A DNA stretch of 64,000 bases from Dipteris shenzhenensis (taxonomy: Eukaryota; Polypodiophyta; Polypodiopsida; Gleicheniales). Positions 22,027 through 33,408 of the stretch are shown piece after piece. The stretch's first letter is position 1. Each line of letters opens with the position of its first letter. The notes beneath the pieces are model-generated. The model saw only the letters and a program-made list of their open reading frames with translations. It searched no databases and was not told the DNA's origin. Location: NCBI GenBank assembly GCA_047967505.1, contig CM106540.1; one strand, 5' to 3'. Both the position numbers and the translations under genes were made by a program.

Positions 22027-23128
22027 GCAATAGAGGGAGAAGAAATGGATGAAGTCAATACGGAGGCACTCCCTTCTACTTCAACAATGCAACCACCTCT
22101 AAATTTGATTGAAAAATCAAATTTAGCTGCATTAGATAAAATGGAGAGCTCATTTCAAGTTAGGATCGTTTTGAAACGAGAACCTCAGTATTTAAGCTTT
22201 GGTAGAGAGGAGGTTTCAATCCTCTCCAATCCTTTAAAAGAGGTTAATGACAATGTTATCTTGGCCATTCTTAGGTAATTTTTATTTATTTATTGCTACT
22301 TCAATAAGCTAACATTTGTTTATTTATTCACAGTTCAGTTATATATCAGTTTCCTAGTGCAGAATGCAAATCAATTCTATGAGCTAATGTTTGTTTATTT
22401 CTTGGTGCAGTGTAGTTATTTCTCAGCTTCCTAGTACAGTGCAACATCGTGTCTACATGCTCGATGCTCTCCTTTCTTCTATTCTTAGCTCTCCTCAAAA
22501 GACTATAGAAGATGTTTGTACCTGGTTAAGCCCTTTGAATTTAGATGGGGTGCGAGTCATCTTAATGCCTTATCATGAGGCGTAAGTATCAACTCTAACC
22601 TTATTTTTACTATTTCTTTGGCAAGTTTGTGTAAAACAATAATCATTTTTATTCTGGTCATGTAGCTTACATTGGAGTCTGATCTTCTGGGACCTTGAAC
22701 TCAACCATTTATGGTTTGTGAATTCAATAGAAGGCTATCATGCCAACTCCCCAAGGTAATTTTTCTCTTAATATTTTTGATACTTTCTTATTTTGTATCT
22801 TATGATCATGACATATTAATATATTTCATATGTCATGCTGGACAGTGCTGCATATCGGCTAGTATCTGCTGTCAAAACAACCACGGAGCAACAAGATCAA
22901 GTAGAATTCAAAAGACGTCTGCCAGTGGAGCAAAAAGATGGACACAGCTGTGGGTGGAGAGTTGCCTACAACTGCATGTTGTTTCTTAGAGACATTTTTG
23001 ATTCGGAGTTACCAGTCAAAATGGAATCATATACAGAAGCTGATCTGCTAGCATTTCGGGCTGAGAGTATTCAGCATCTAATTACTACCATTGGGAAACA
23101 ACATGAAAATATGACTACATTGCAGCAT
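22027..23128 (+). CDS. Ulp1/C48-like cysteine protease module 1 (four exons)
   Basis: Exons 22027-22274, 22411-22581 (171 bp), 22666-22755 (90 bp) and 22846-23128, joined by GT-AG introns at consistent phases. The protein pattern is that of SUMO/ubiquitin-like protease family C48: catalytic-type His in LHWSLIFWD (codon 22670), then WFVNS where the family usually has Asp (here Asn), then VEQKDGHSCGWR with a Gln-rich approach and the Cys (codon 22949) followed by Gly. This module has no stop or shift. After ...LQH the exon meets a donor GTATAA at 23129 that rejoins module 2 in phase 0; unspliced, a stop (TAA 23132-23134) follows at once, so a shorter product is possible. The expected role is cleavage of ubiquitin-like modifiers, but the Asp-to-Asn change means activity cannot be assumed. 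Confidence 0.72.
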
Positions 23129-23603
23129 GTATAAAACCTTATCTTTATACTTGTATGATGCTTGTTCCAGCCTTTAATTCCAGCCTTTAATTGGGATGTA
23201 TAAATCTCATAACTTTTTTATATTTTCTTCCAAGAGGAGAAGAGACTGAGTCTAATGAAAGCATGCTATCTTTATACTTTTATGATTATTTAAACCATTA
23301 ATTTTATTTGGGATGTGTAAATCTCATAACTTGTCTAATGAAAGCATGCTATCTTTATACTTCTATGATTATTTAAACTATTATTTTTATTTGGGATGTG
23401 TAAATCTCATAACTTTTTAAATTTTTCATCCAAGAGAAGGAGAGACTCACTCTAATGAAAGCATGTATGAAACCTTTTTAAATTTTTGCTCCAAGCAGAG
23501 GAGAGACTTACACTAATGAAAGCATGTATGAAACCTTATCTGCTTGTTTAAGCCTTTATTTGGGATGTGTACATCGCATAACTTTTTTATATTTTTATGG
23601 CAG
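23129..23603 (+). repeat. Intron made of 110-130 bp repeats containing old exon fragments
   Basis: Phrases such as GGGATGTGTAAATCTCATAACTT and CTAATGAAAGCATG occur three to four times. AAGAGGAGAAGAGACTGAGTCTAATGAAAGCATG-type units resemble module 3 coding DNA around 25685-25715 and 25815-25850 (GAGACTGAGTCTACTATGAAAGC). The intron therefore seems to hold decayed copies of the C-terminal coding repeat. Confidence 0.65.
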
Positions 23604-24640
23604 AAGGAGGATGTGGAGGACATAGCAAGTGAAGAAGAATACGGTGTAGACTACTCCCTCAATAAGATGAGTCATAAAAATATGAATCTATTGGAGCAGA
23701 TTGGAAGTTCATTCATTGCTATGTTGTTAATTCGACAACAACCTCATTTTTTTGAATTTGGTGAAGAAGAGATTTCAATCCTCTTGAATCCTAAGAATGA
23801 GGTTAATGTCAAAGTCATTACAACCATCCTCAGGTTTGATGCAGCCTTTTCCTTGGCTTTATACTTTGCTTATTTTGATTAAACCCAAGAAGCTAATACC
23901 TTTTTTTTTAATATAGTAATGTTATAGCAAATTTTTCGCAAAATATACAAAGCGTTTCATATATGCTCGATCCTCGTATTTCGGAAGTGCTTAGCAACAA
24001 AGAAGAAACCATAGAGAATGTTTGCAAGTGGTTGAAGCACATTCCTATGAATGATGCATGAGTTATTTTTACAGCATATTATGAGAAGTAAGCATCAAAC
24101 CCTACTTGTTTTTTCTATTGCATTGCTAGAATTGTCTCAAACACAGTAATTATTATTTATTGATAATGCAGCTCACATTGGAGTCTGGTAGTCGTGGACA
24201 TCCTTGCGAAGAAGTGCTTCTTTGCAAACTCAATGACATCCGTCCATGGCAATGTGTTAGAGTAAGTATAGACTACACTTGTTGTCACTTCTTGACATGT
24301 AGATTGATATGCAATGCACATATTCACTGTTGTTATATGTTTTGATATGCAGATCAGCTCGAAAATTAGTAGATGCTATCGACATAGTAATGTGGCAATG
24401 TGACTTGGCACAACAAATAGAGTATATAACATGTCAGGTATCACATCAAGATAATAGCCACATCTATAATTGTGGATGGAGGGTGGGCTACAATTGCTTT
24501 TTGGTACTTGGTCAAATTTTTGAGATACAAAATGACACCACACTATCAACATATACGGATTTGCATCTCTATGCATTTATAACATGTACCATTCGAGCAA
24601 TCATTGATTGCAAAATGAATGCCATCAAAGAGTCAAAGAG
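23604..24640 (+). pseudogene. Ulp1/C48-like cysteine protease module 2 (diverged, one stop)
   Basis: Exons 23604-23833, 23917-24087 (171 bp), 24172-24261 (90 bp), and the first part of 24353-24817. Layout and intron phases match module 1. Motifs: SHWSLVVVD with the His (codon 24176), FFANS at the Asp position, and SHIYNCGWR with the Cys (codon 24471). TGA at 24059-24061 stands where modules 1 and 3 have CGA (GVRV), so a C-to-T change closed the frame. The residues between His and Cys are the most altered of the three modules. Its last exon runs straight into the first exon of module 3, so an intron present between modules 1 and 2 is absent here. Confidence 0.68.
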
Positions 24641-25960
24641 GATAGAAGACCTCAACTCTACAAACATGGCTTCATTAAAAGAATTGGGAAGCTCTTTTAA
24701 TGTTAGGATTATGATTCAACATAGACCTCAGTATCTTGAATTTGGGGGAGAGGAGATTTCAATTCTCTCTAGAGCTTCAAATGAGGTCAATAACAACGTT
24801 ATGATGGCCATTCTCAGGTTTGATACAAACTTTTTCTCTACTTGATAATTCAATATTTTGATTAAATCTAATAAGCTAATAAGCTAATATTCATTTATTT
24901 TGATTAAATCTAATAAGCTAATATTCATTTATTTGTTGGTGCAGTATAGTTATCTCACGATTTGGTAGAGTCGTACAAAATCGTGTGTATATGTTGGATT
25001 CCCTCCTTTCTCCTATACTTAGCGATAGCAGAAAGACAATAGTCGATGTTTGTAAATTATTACAGCCTTTACATTTACATGGCGTGCGAGTCCTATTTAT
25101 GGCATATCATGAGATGTAAGTATCATGGCAATCTTTATTTTCATCTTATACTGGCAACATTGTGTTAAATAATAATGGTTCTTAATTATTCGTGTAGGGA
25201 ACATTGGAGTCTGGTGGTTTGGAACCTTGAAGACAACTATTGTTGGTTTGTTAACTCGATTGCAGGCTTTCATGGCTCAGTGCAAACGTAAGTATTCTAT
25301 TAATCTGTTGTTACTTCTATATTATGTACCTTATGTGATAGACACACTAAGTTTTTTTAATATGTCACGATGAGCAGGTCGATTGAGAAGTTGGTATCTG
25401 CTATCAGAGAAACAGGACAGTACAAAGACTCGGTAGACTTCCAAAAGCATTTAGCAGTAGAGCAGGAAGATGGGCATAGTTGTGGGTGGAGAGTTGCCTA
25501 CAACTGCATGTTGATTTTTAAAGAAATTTTCTCACTTAAGCCACAGATCTCATCGGAAGACTCTTTGGAGCTCAAATATTTAGAGGAGGATATACAATTG
25601 TTTAGGGCTGAAATCATTCGAGACCTAATTGCTGCCATTAGAATACAACGTGCAACTGAAGCAATACCAGAGCTTCCCTTTAAGGAAGAGGAGACTGAGT
25701 CTACTATGAAAGCACTGCACACTACAGAAGAAGTAGAGACCCAATGTACACCTACAGCACCACAGCCTCCACTGGAAGCATCAAAAGAGTTGCCACCGCC
25801 TCTGCTTGCATTTAAGGAAGAGGATACTGAGTCTACTCCGAAAGCACTACATACTACAGAAGAAGTAGAGACCGAGTGTACATCTACAGCACCACAGCTT
25901 CCATTGGAAGCATCCGAAGAGTTGCCACAGTCTCCACTAGAAGCATCACAAGAGTTGTGA
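24641..25960 (+). CDS. Ulp1/C48-like cysteine protease module 3 and C-terminal repeat tail
   Basis: Exons: rest of 24353-24817, then 24945-25115 (171 bp), 25198-25287 (90 bp) and 25378-25960, ending at TGA 25958-25960. Motifs: EHWSLVVWN with the His (codon 25202), WFVNS, then VEQEDGHSCGWR with the Cys (codon 25481). The frame is open throughout. After the catalytic region comes a tail with two copies of a 45-47 residue unit, each carrying KEE(E/D)TEST and KALHTTEEVET, then Pro/Glu-rich EASxEL repeats. The first exon of each module carries a small domain with (F/L)xFGxEExSIL, possibly a substrate-binding or dimer element. Three modules with identical 171- and 90-bp exons point to tandem duplication of a four-exon unit. 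Confidence 0.72.
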
Positions 25961-26044
25961 TGCATGTATGATGTTGTGTTTGTAGTTTTTGTTGATTATA
26001 CACCAATTTGTGACTTATTACTTAAGTGGCATAATCATGATATT

Positions 26045-26370
26045 CATATAATTTCTTTATGCACACAATTTTATGATATGAATGTGTGATGATGTGATTA
26101 TTTGGAAATAAATCCTTGTGTGATGAGAATTTTGATATGAATATGTGATGATGTAATATTTGTAATATAATTATTTCATGCACACAATTTTATGATATGA
26201 ATGTGTGATGATGTGATTATTTGGAAATAAATCCTTGTGTGATGAGAATTTTGATATGAATATGTGATGATGTAATATTTGTAATATATTTCTTCATGCA
26301 CACAATTTTATGATATGAATGTGTGATGATGTGATTATTTGGAAATAAATCCTTGTGTGATGAGAATTTT
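26045..26370. repeat. 118-bp tandem repeat, about 2.7 copies
   Basis: GCACACAATTTTATGATATG starts near 26061, 26180 and 26297. Each unit carries AATAAATCCTTGTGTGATGAG. It lies just downstream of the protease gene and may overlap its 3' end; AATAAA words inside the unit could serve as polyadenylation signals. Confidence 0.9.
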
Positions 26371-26399
26371 ATTCAGTTGGACAGTCTCCACTCACTTAA

Positions 26400-27100
26400 A
26401 GTAGAGCATTCGCAATGCTTCTCTCACTTTATTCCAACCCTTATCCTTATCATCTCCACTCACTTAAAGTAGAGCATTCAATCTCCACTCACTTTATTCC
26501 AACCCTTATCATAGTGAACACATCGTGCCACTCACTTTATTCCAACCCTTATCCTTATCGTAGTGAACACATCGTGCCTTAGTGCACTTGTATTCTTCCA
26601 TCCTAGTCCTTCCACAAACACTCTCTTATTTCTTACATCCTAGTCCTTCTGAGTAACTTGTATTCTTCTATCCTAGTCCTTCCGCAAACACTCTCAGAGT
26701 CTTCTTTCATCCATCCTGATAACCAAGTATTCTTCTATCCTAGTTCTTCCACAAACACTCTCTTCTTTCATCCATCCTAGTGCTTCTCATTAACTTGTAT
26801 TCTTCTTGTATTCTTCTATCCTAGTCCTTCCGCAAACACTCTCAGAGTCTTCTTTCATCCATCCTGATAACCAAGTATTCTTCTATCCTAGTTCTTCCAC
26901 AAACACTCTCTTCTTTCATCCATCCTAGTGCTTCTCATTAACTTGTATTCTTCTTGTATTCTTCTATCCTAGTCCTTCCGCAAACACTCTCAGAGTCTTC
27001 TTTCATCCATCCTGATAACCAAGTATTCTTCTATCCTAGTTCTTCCGCAGACACTCTCTTCTTTCTTGCATCGTAGTCCATCTCCCTTTATTTATCATCT
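26400..27100. repeat. Pyrimidine-rich tandem repeat, main period 148 bp
   Basis: AGTCCTTCCGCAAACACTCTC starts near 26675, 26823 and 26971. Inside each unit TATTCTTCTATCCTAGT occurs twice. 26400-26590 holds shorter related repeats with CCACTCACTTTATTCCAACC. The array ends about 30 bp before the ATG at 27109, so it would be the leader or promoter of that ORF. Confidence 0.88.
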
Positions 27101-27108
27101 CCCCACCC

Positions 27109-27561
27109 ATGGATGTCCTTGGCATTGTCGAAGACGTGGAGTTTGGAATTAACAATCTCAAAGAATGGATTGCTGACCAAGGAGCACAGAGAGAGGCCAG
27201 AATTCGACAAGGTTCTCCTTTGACACACATGGAGAGAGAGGAATTTGCTGCACAAAGGCACGTAGAGAGGGAGGAGACTCTCAAGATAGCAGATAGTGAA
27301 AGACTTCTAAGATGTATGATAAAAGCACGACAAGATCTATTAGACTTCTTAAGTAACCTGCGTTATCGCAGCTCTCGTCATGGGCGATTTGATGCGGATG
27401 CTGAGAGAACAATAAGAGCCTCTCAGAGAAATTATAAAGAAACAATTTGTGATTGCTTAAACTTCTTCTTCGCATGTAATTATGTTGAGGATACAGCTGT
27501 GGAGGCAGTGAAGGATTGGGTTGTTGAGAAGATAAGAGAGACCAATGATGAGATCTTCTAG
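27109..27561 (+). CDS. Small hypothetical protein, 150 residues, helical
   Basis: An open frame with ordinary protein composition, starting MDVLGIVEDVEF and ending ...RETNDEIF. It is rich in Glu, Arg and Ala with heptad-like spacing, so mostly helix or coiled coil is likely. No signal peptide, membrane segment or metal-binding motif is visible. It is preceded by a pyrimidine-rich repeat (possible leader) and followed by hairpin repeats. About 270 bp downstream, on the same strand, is a fragment that reads like the second half of a RING finger, so the two may be parts of one broken gene. I do not recognise the family. Real coding is likely but not proven. Confidence 0.5.
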   Translation: MDVLGIVEDVEFGINNLKEWIADQGAQREARIRQGSPLTHMEREEFAAQRHVEREETLKIADSERLLRCMIKARQDLLDFLSNLRYRSSRHGRFDADAERTIRASQRNYKETICDCLNFFFACNYVEDTAVEAVKDWVVEKIRETNDEIF

Positions 27562-27579
27562 ACTTAGATAAGAGAGACT

Positions 27580-27775
27580 GTATTAAGGTGTTTTTTGACA
27601 CCATATGGCTTTGTATTAAGGTGTTTTTTGACACCATATGGCTTTGTATTAAGGTGGCTTTTGACACCATATGGCTTTGAGTAATATGATCTACTTCTTG
27701 TACAAATGTGATGTTAAGATGATGTTAAGAGAGACTGTATTAAGGTGTTTTTTGACACCATATGGCTTTGAGTAA
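27580..27775 (+). repeat. 33-bp hairpin repeat, four copies
   Basis: GTATTAAGGTGTTTTTTGAC followed by ACCATATGGCTTT recurs at about 27580, 27613, 27646 (variant GGTGGCTTTTGACACC) and 27737. GGTGT and ACACC in each unit form a 5-bp stem with a short T-rich loop, and CCATATGG is itself a palindrome. A role in 3' end formation is possible but not shown. Confidence 0.8.
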
Positions 27776-27805
27776 TATGATCTACTTCTTTACAAATGTG
27801 ATGTG

Positions 27806-27940
27806 CTCTTTTTGAAATGTACTCTAGTTTTCATAACATGTCACGCCATTTTTTCTAAGTGGATCCCAATTAACCCCGTGTGTCCAATATGTAGGAAGTC
27901 GATTGAATTTGTGCGTTACCTTTTTTTATCTTACTTTTTT
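27806..27940 (+). pseudogene. RING-finger fragment (second half)
   Basis: In one frame the sequence reads FITCHAIFSKWIPINPVCPICRKSIEF. The spacing from the CH pair to CPIC matches the distal half of a RING finger. No first half is visible upstream in the same frame, and the frame runs on into hydrophobic, AT-driven sequence. This is either an isolated exon or a remnant. Confidence 0.4.
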
Positions 27941-28135
27941 GTCTCTTTTAACAATGTGATGTACTCTATTTTTAACATCTCACGTCATTTTTTCTAATTT
28001 GATTTTTTTAAATCTTCCTTTTTGACTCAATGTTTTGTTTTATAAGAGCCTCTTTTTTTGAAATGTTTTATCCAAAATTATCTCACAAAATGAATTTGGA
28101 CAGTGCAAGAGTCCAAAATTAATGAAATAGGTGTT

Positions 28136-28263
28136 GATTTGACCATGTGGCTAAATCTTAACACCTTATTTGAAAGTGGAACTTGGGAGGATTCACTAGT
28201 ATAATGTTTAGGATGGATACCACTTTCAAGTAAGGGGTTAAGATTTGACCACATGGCCAAATC
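28136..28263. repeat. Inverted repeat, 44-bp arms, 40-bp loop
   Basis: The left arm 28136-28179 (GATTTGACCATGTGG...GAAAGTGG) is the reverse complement of 28220-28263 with about four mismatches. No target duplication is obvious. It could fold as a stable hairpin; possibly the core of a small fold-back element. Confidence 0.85.
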
Positions 28264-28319
28264 TTAAACATATTGGGCATTCCCAAACTATTTGAAAATT
28301 CCAAATTCCCTAATATAGT

Positions 28320-28730
28320 GTTCCCTCCTCCCCTCATGCTCCCTCTTGCCTCCTCCTCCTCCTCCTCCTCCTCCTCCTCCTCCCTCCTCCCTCCTCCCTC
28401 CTTTCACATGCCTCCTCCTCCTCCCTCCTCCCACATGCATCCTCCTCCCCCTCTCCTGCTCCTCCCTCATGCTCATCCATGCTCCTTTGAATCCCTCATG
28501 TTCATGCCTACTACCCCTTTAGCTTCTCCTTCGTACTGCTCATGCATGCTCCTCTTCCCTCATGCTCATGCTTGCTCCTTTGCTTACTTCTCCTCCCTCC
28601 TGCTCATGCCTATTCCTCTATCTTCATGCTCACATCTAGTCCTCCTCTTGGTTCTTCCTCACTCCTACTCATGCATGCTCCTTCATATCCCTCCTCATCC
28701 TCTTCTATCATGGCCTCTCACACTCTCTCC
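28320..28730. repeat. (TCC)n and CT-rich low-complexity block
   Basis: CCTCCTCCTCCTCC runs at 28350-28400, then mixed CTC/ATGCTC units such as CTCATGCTCATGC. The Ser/Pro-rich ORF over it is compositional. Confidence 0.8.
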
Positions 28731-28739
28731 ACACTCTGT

Positions 28740-29790
28740 GACTATTGATGGCACCATTTGAGGATATCTCCAATGCGTACCATGTGAACTTATAGTTGTA
28801 GGCTCAATATTGATCCATGGCCTTTTTTTGCAAGAGAAGAAGCATCTTGAGCTTCAAGACTTACATCAACAACATCACAAACTCTAGGAATCTCCTTTGC
28901 ATCACTATTCCCTTCAAGTCCAACATCACCTCTCCAACAACTTTGTGTCCTTCGGTATGGAGTCAATATTTTCCATGCCCACTATCCTCATCTCATCCTC
29001 CATGAAGTTCATGAAAGAACAAAACAAGTGAACCCTAGCATAAACAAGGCACCATTGTGGATAATCCAAAGTAAGAAATTTCATTGAAACACTAGGGAAA
29101 CAACCTCTTAGCTTAGATTCTCCTCTTCAACTTGTTCATGGTTAGAAGTTGATTCAAAAAGAAGAATTCACAAGATGCATTACAAAAGCTGAGAAAATAC
29201 TTTTAAACTTAGAGGACATGAAACTTAAGGGGAAACATAACATTTATTTAAATTTCTAAAATGATGTTTCTTCATATGTGCAACATATTCTCTATGCGCA
29301 TGGACCATTGTCCTAAAGAAATCCATTTAAAACAACAAGGCATTGAGAATTCATACTATTGACACAAGGAAACCTATCTGATCCATTCCAATGTGTTGTA
29401 CATGATATCACAAAAAACTATGAGTTGAATGCAAGATTCCATATAGCATAGCCTTAGCAGTATTTCTAATAAGGACTTACTCGAGGATTCAAAGACTCCT
29501 AATCCTGATGTATTAGAGTAGAAGAAGAAGAGAACTAGGCTATGAATCCTCTTTGTATTTCAATTTTGAAACAGAAACACCTATTTCTAATAACGTTCTT
29601 CTATCTAAAGCAAATTTTATTATTTTGTATGTGAACCTAGTGCAAAGGTTACGACTATTTTAATTATTTATTGTTTTTGATATTGTGTCTTTTTTAAATC
29701 ATCTTCCACACAAAAGTTATATCACATTTTGATGTAAATTACAAGTCAATAAAATGTTGTTTGCCAAGTTTGGCCATTCCAATGACCATT
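28740..29790. other. Unassigned sequence
   Basis: Ordinary AT-rich DNA with short open stretches and no motif I can assign on either strand. Confidence 0.4.
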
Positions 29791-29795
29791 TTTGA

Positions 29796-30040
29796 CTCGG
29801 GGCGTGCACTACTTAGAAACCCTATGTATCATGTGCCTTCAAGGGGTATTAAAAAAACCCCTCAACTAAAATTTCCCCCCCAATAAAAACACCCCTCTTT
29901 ACTTGTGAACTAAGTGGTTTTTTTCTAAAGTTGAATTGAAAAATCCGTCCTATTATTGTAAAATGTTAAAATTTTCCAAAAAGTTAAGTTAAAATACCCC
30001 TACTTTTGAATGCACATGGTACACTAAAAGTTTAGCTTTA
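29796..30040. mobile_element. Degenerate MITE related to the 49.3-kb element
   Basis: It starts CTCGGGGCGTGCACTA and contains CATGTGCCTTCAAGGGG near 29831. Near 30008 an inverted form (GAATGCACATGGTACAC) matches the same inner word. The 49285-49530 MITE has the corresponding ACCACGTGCGTTCAAGG on its minus strand. The right terminal CCCCGAG is not visible, so this copy is eroded. Confidence 0.55.
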
Positions 30041-30049
30041 ATAAGTTGT

Positions 30050-33000
30050 AGTAAGCATCACTTTTGTTAAAGAGGGGAGTGTGCTTACTTGCCACCATCC
30101 AATAAGAAAAATGTGGTGAGAACCTAAGTTAAGTTGGGAAGACAGGTGTCATGAACACCCCTTCCTTGTTTATCCAAGGCACAATAAATATAAGAACTTA
30201 ACCATAAACTTAACAAGCTTGATGTAGAGATTCGAATGAAAGGTTGCTAGGGGGAACCAAAGGTAATGAAATTGGGAGCATTATGGAGAGAACAAGAAAA
30301 GGAATGTGGGGACAAAAGGGGGTTAATGAATTCAATAAGAAAGCATATGAAAATATTATGTTTCATAAAGGATTTTTAGAAAAGAAGGGGTTTAAAAAAA
30401 TAAAAAACAAACTATACAAATAGGAATAAAAAATAAAAGGCCAAGTCAAAAAATGAGTGTGAGGTAGATTTGTAAGACTATGGGGGGACTGTGGTAAAGG
30501 AATAGGTTAGTCATTAGAGAAGTTGGGAGCAAAAATTTAGAAGGGTTAGAAAGGTAAATTAGGAGAATGGAGCAATGGTGATGGAAGATAGTTGAAGAAC
30601 CATATTTTAACTTAGTCGGGAAGATAGGTGTCATAAGCACTCCTCCCTTGTCATCAAGGTCACAATAAAAATTAGTACTTAGCCACAAACATTTTCAAGC
30701 TAGAGTTAAATTTTAAGTGTGTTAGTAATAAGTGAGTATGGGGGTGAATAAGGAAAAAGAGATAAGAGGGTGAGTCTTAAGTCATGAAAAAGGAAGGGGG
30801 TACTTAAGGAGAGATCAAAAGACATGAGAACTTTAAGCATATTAATGAGATGAAATTTATACAAGGGACATGTGCTAGGAAAGGATGTGGGTTGGGAGAA
30901 AGAAGGGGGAAAGGTTTAAAAAGGGAGAAAGACATCAAGGTTTATAGTAGACTAGAGGAAGTAAAAAAGGAGTGAAAAAAATTAAGTGAGGGATTAAATT
31001 AAAGCAAAAAAGGGAGGGGGGGGGGGGGGGGGGAGGTAAAAGATGACTAGGTGAGAAATGGGAGACTTAAAGAGGAGGAGAGAAAATAATAATAAGTAGC
31101 CTAAGTGAGAATAGAGGTTAGAGCATTAGTTTATGTTAAGGTTTTAGCAATTTAATGAAAAAATTAAAAGTATAGAAGATAAGAAATGTAAAATAAAATT
31201 AGAGTTTGAATAAAGAGAAATTGAAGGTTTATATATGGAGAAGGTCATAGAGGGGGGTGGGAGAGTGGAAAAAAGAAGAGGAGAGGGGTAACCAAAAATA
31301 AAAGTTAGAGGGGGTAAAAAGTAAAGAGTAAAAAAATAAGTGAAATAAAGGAGGGGGGTGGGAGGGTACGTAGTCAAGAATCGAGAACATGAGTGAGAGA
31401 GTATTAAAAAAAGGGGGAAGGGGGGGGGGGGGTGGGGGGGGGTGTACATGAAGATCAGGGGGAAAAAGGTTTCAATGAAAGAATGAGGATGAGTATAGTT
31501 AGAAGGGGGGGAAATTAAAGGTGGGTGGGGGGAACGTGTAGAGAAATGGGGTTATTGAATTAAGGGAGTAAGTATAAATAAATGGGAAGAGGGGGGGGTT
31601 GAATTAGAGCATTAGAGCATTGAAAGTGTAATAGGAGATCAACGAGAAATCTAAGTCCATGAGGAGCAGGGAGTCGACGAATAGGAAGGAGTGCATAGTA
31701 CGAGATGGAGTATGAGCACCGAGGTGTTTAATGCGAAGTTCAAGATGAAGGAGCACGAGTGCCACATGAGGGGGGGTTGTTTAAAGTTAATTAGAGAGAA
31801 GGGGACCTAAGAGTCCATCCAAAAGATGGAGAAGGGAGTAGATGGCAGTGCAATGCAGGGAAAGAAATTGCACGACAATGGCATGTGAAGTCACACATCA
31901 TGATGGCTGTATCAAGCAATAGCAGAGAATTCAGGGCTGCCAGTAGGATAGGTGCAGACAGCAAGGTTACCTTAACTTGGTGAAGCGACTGCAAAGGCTG
32001 CGTATGGGGGGAGATGATGTAGTATGATGACTGGGGGTAGACAATGACTGCAAGGGGGCAGTAGAGGCAACAATATAGGAAGTAGATAGCAGAGGGTGTG
32101 ACGAAGGGGTGTGATAAGTGAGCTTGAAGGAGAGAGTAGGGGATTTAAATAGGGTGCATAGTCACGGTGGCAGGGGGGAAGAGGAAAAGGCAGGAGTAGA
32201 AGGGTTATGGGAGTGGGAGAATTCTTAGAGATAATTAGAAATCGGAGGGATCAGGGGGTTAAGTTTGGTAGGGTTTAGTTAGGGAGAGTTGAAAATTAGT
32301 AAATAATCTTAAAAAGAAACATGGTAGAAAAAATAAAAAATTAAAGAAAAATAGGAAAAAGTGAGAATAAAGAAAAAATAAAAAGGAAAATAAAGTTAAA
32401 GAGATAAAAATAAAATTGAAAAGGTAGGGGGCAAGATAGTCAGATAAGAGGGTAAAATATATAATTAAAAAATCAAGGTGAAATAAATAAGAAAAATTTA
32501 AGTAAAAGAATTTAAAAAATAGGAAGAAATAAGGGGTGGGAAAAAAAAAGGTTAGGTGGGAAGGGTGGGTAACTAACAAAGGATTTATTAAGAGAAAAGA
32601 AGAAATTAGAAAGGTATACTAAGATGAAAGATTAAGGAAAATAAGAAAAGAATAAAATAAGGGGGGAGGGATAAAATATTAGGGAAATTTAAAAAAAAGG
32701 GGAAATTATTAATAAGGTTATACATTAGTAAAAAAGCAAGGAAAAATTTAGGAGTAAAATAATAAAATAAATTCGAAGATAAGGAAGATAAATAGAGTGA
32801 AATAAGAAATAAAATTAGGAGTAAAATAAGAAACTAAAATAGGGGGGGGTACTATTGTTAATCAATTTAGGTTTTAATTAATAAAGGGAACTTTAGTAGA
32901 GTGATAATAAAAGGACACAGGAACATATTAGGAAAGTTAACATAAGAGGATAGCAATAAAATTAAAAAATGAGAGAATTATAAAAGAGTTTCAAGGTGGA

Positions 33001-33408
33001 AAAAAGGAAAATTTATGAGGAAAGAAGACAAGACTAAGAAAAAAGAAAAAAAAAGGAAATGTTAAGGAAAAATAAGGGAAAGCTTAAGCAAATAAAGAAA
33101 AATTGAGAAAAATTAGAAGAGTAAAAAGGAAAAAGTTTTAAGAAAAAGAAAATTAGGGAGAATAAAAAAAGTAAAAATAAAAATAAAAAATTAATAAAGG
33201 AGATTAAGCAACTAAAGGGGAAATTTGGAAAAAGGGAGAGGATTAATAAAGGAAATTAAGAAATAGAGTAAAAAATAGAAAAAAGGAAATAAAGGGAAAA
33301 ATAAGGAAATAACGAGACAAAAAATGAGAGAAATAAGAGGAAAGGGAAAAATTAAGAGAAGTACAGAAGCATAAACTGAGAGGGGCGGGAGAAGAGGAAG
33401 AAGGGGTA

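Noticed and set aside
31017-31440. Telomere-like G-rich repeats
   Set aside because: Plain G-runs; no TTTAGGG or TTAGGG units are present.
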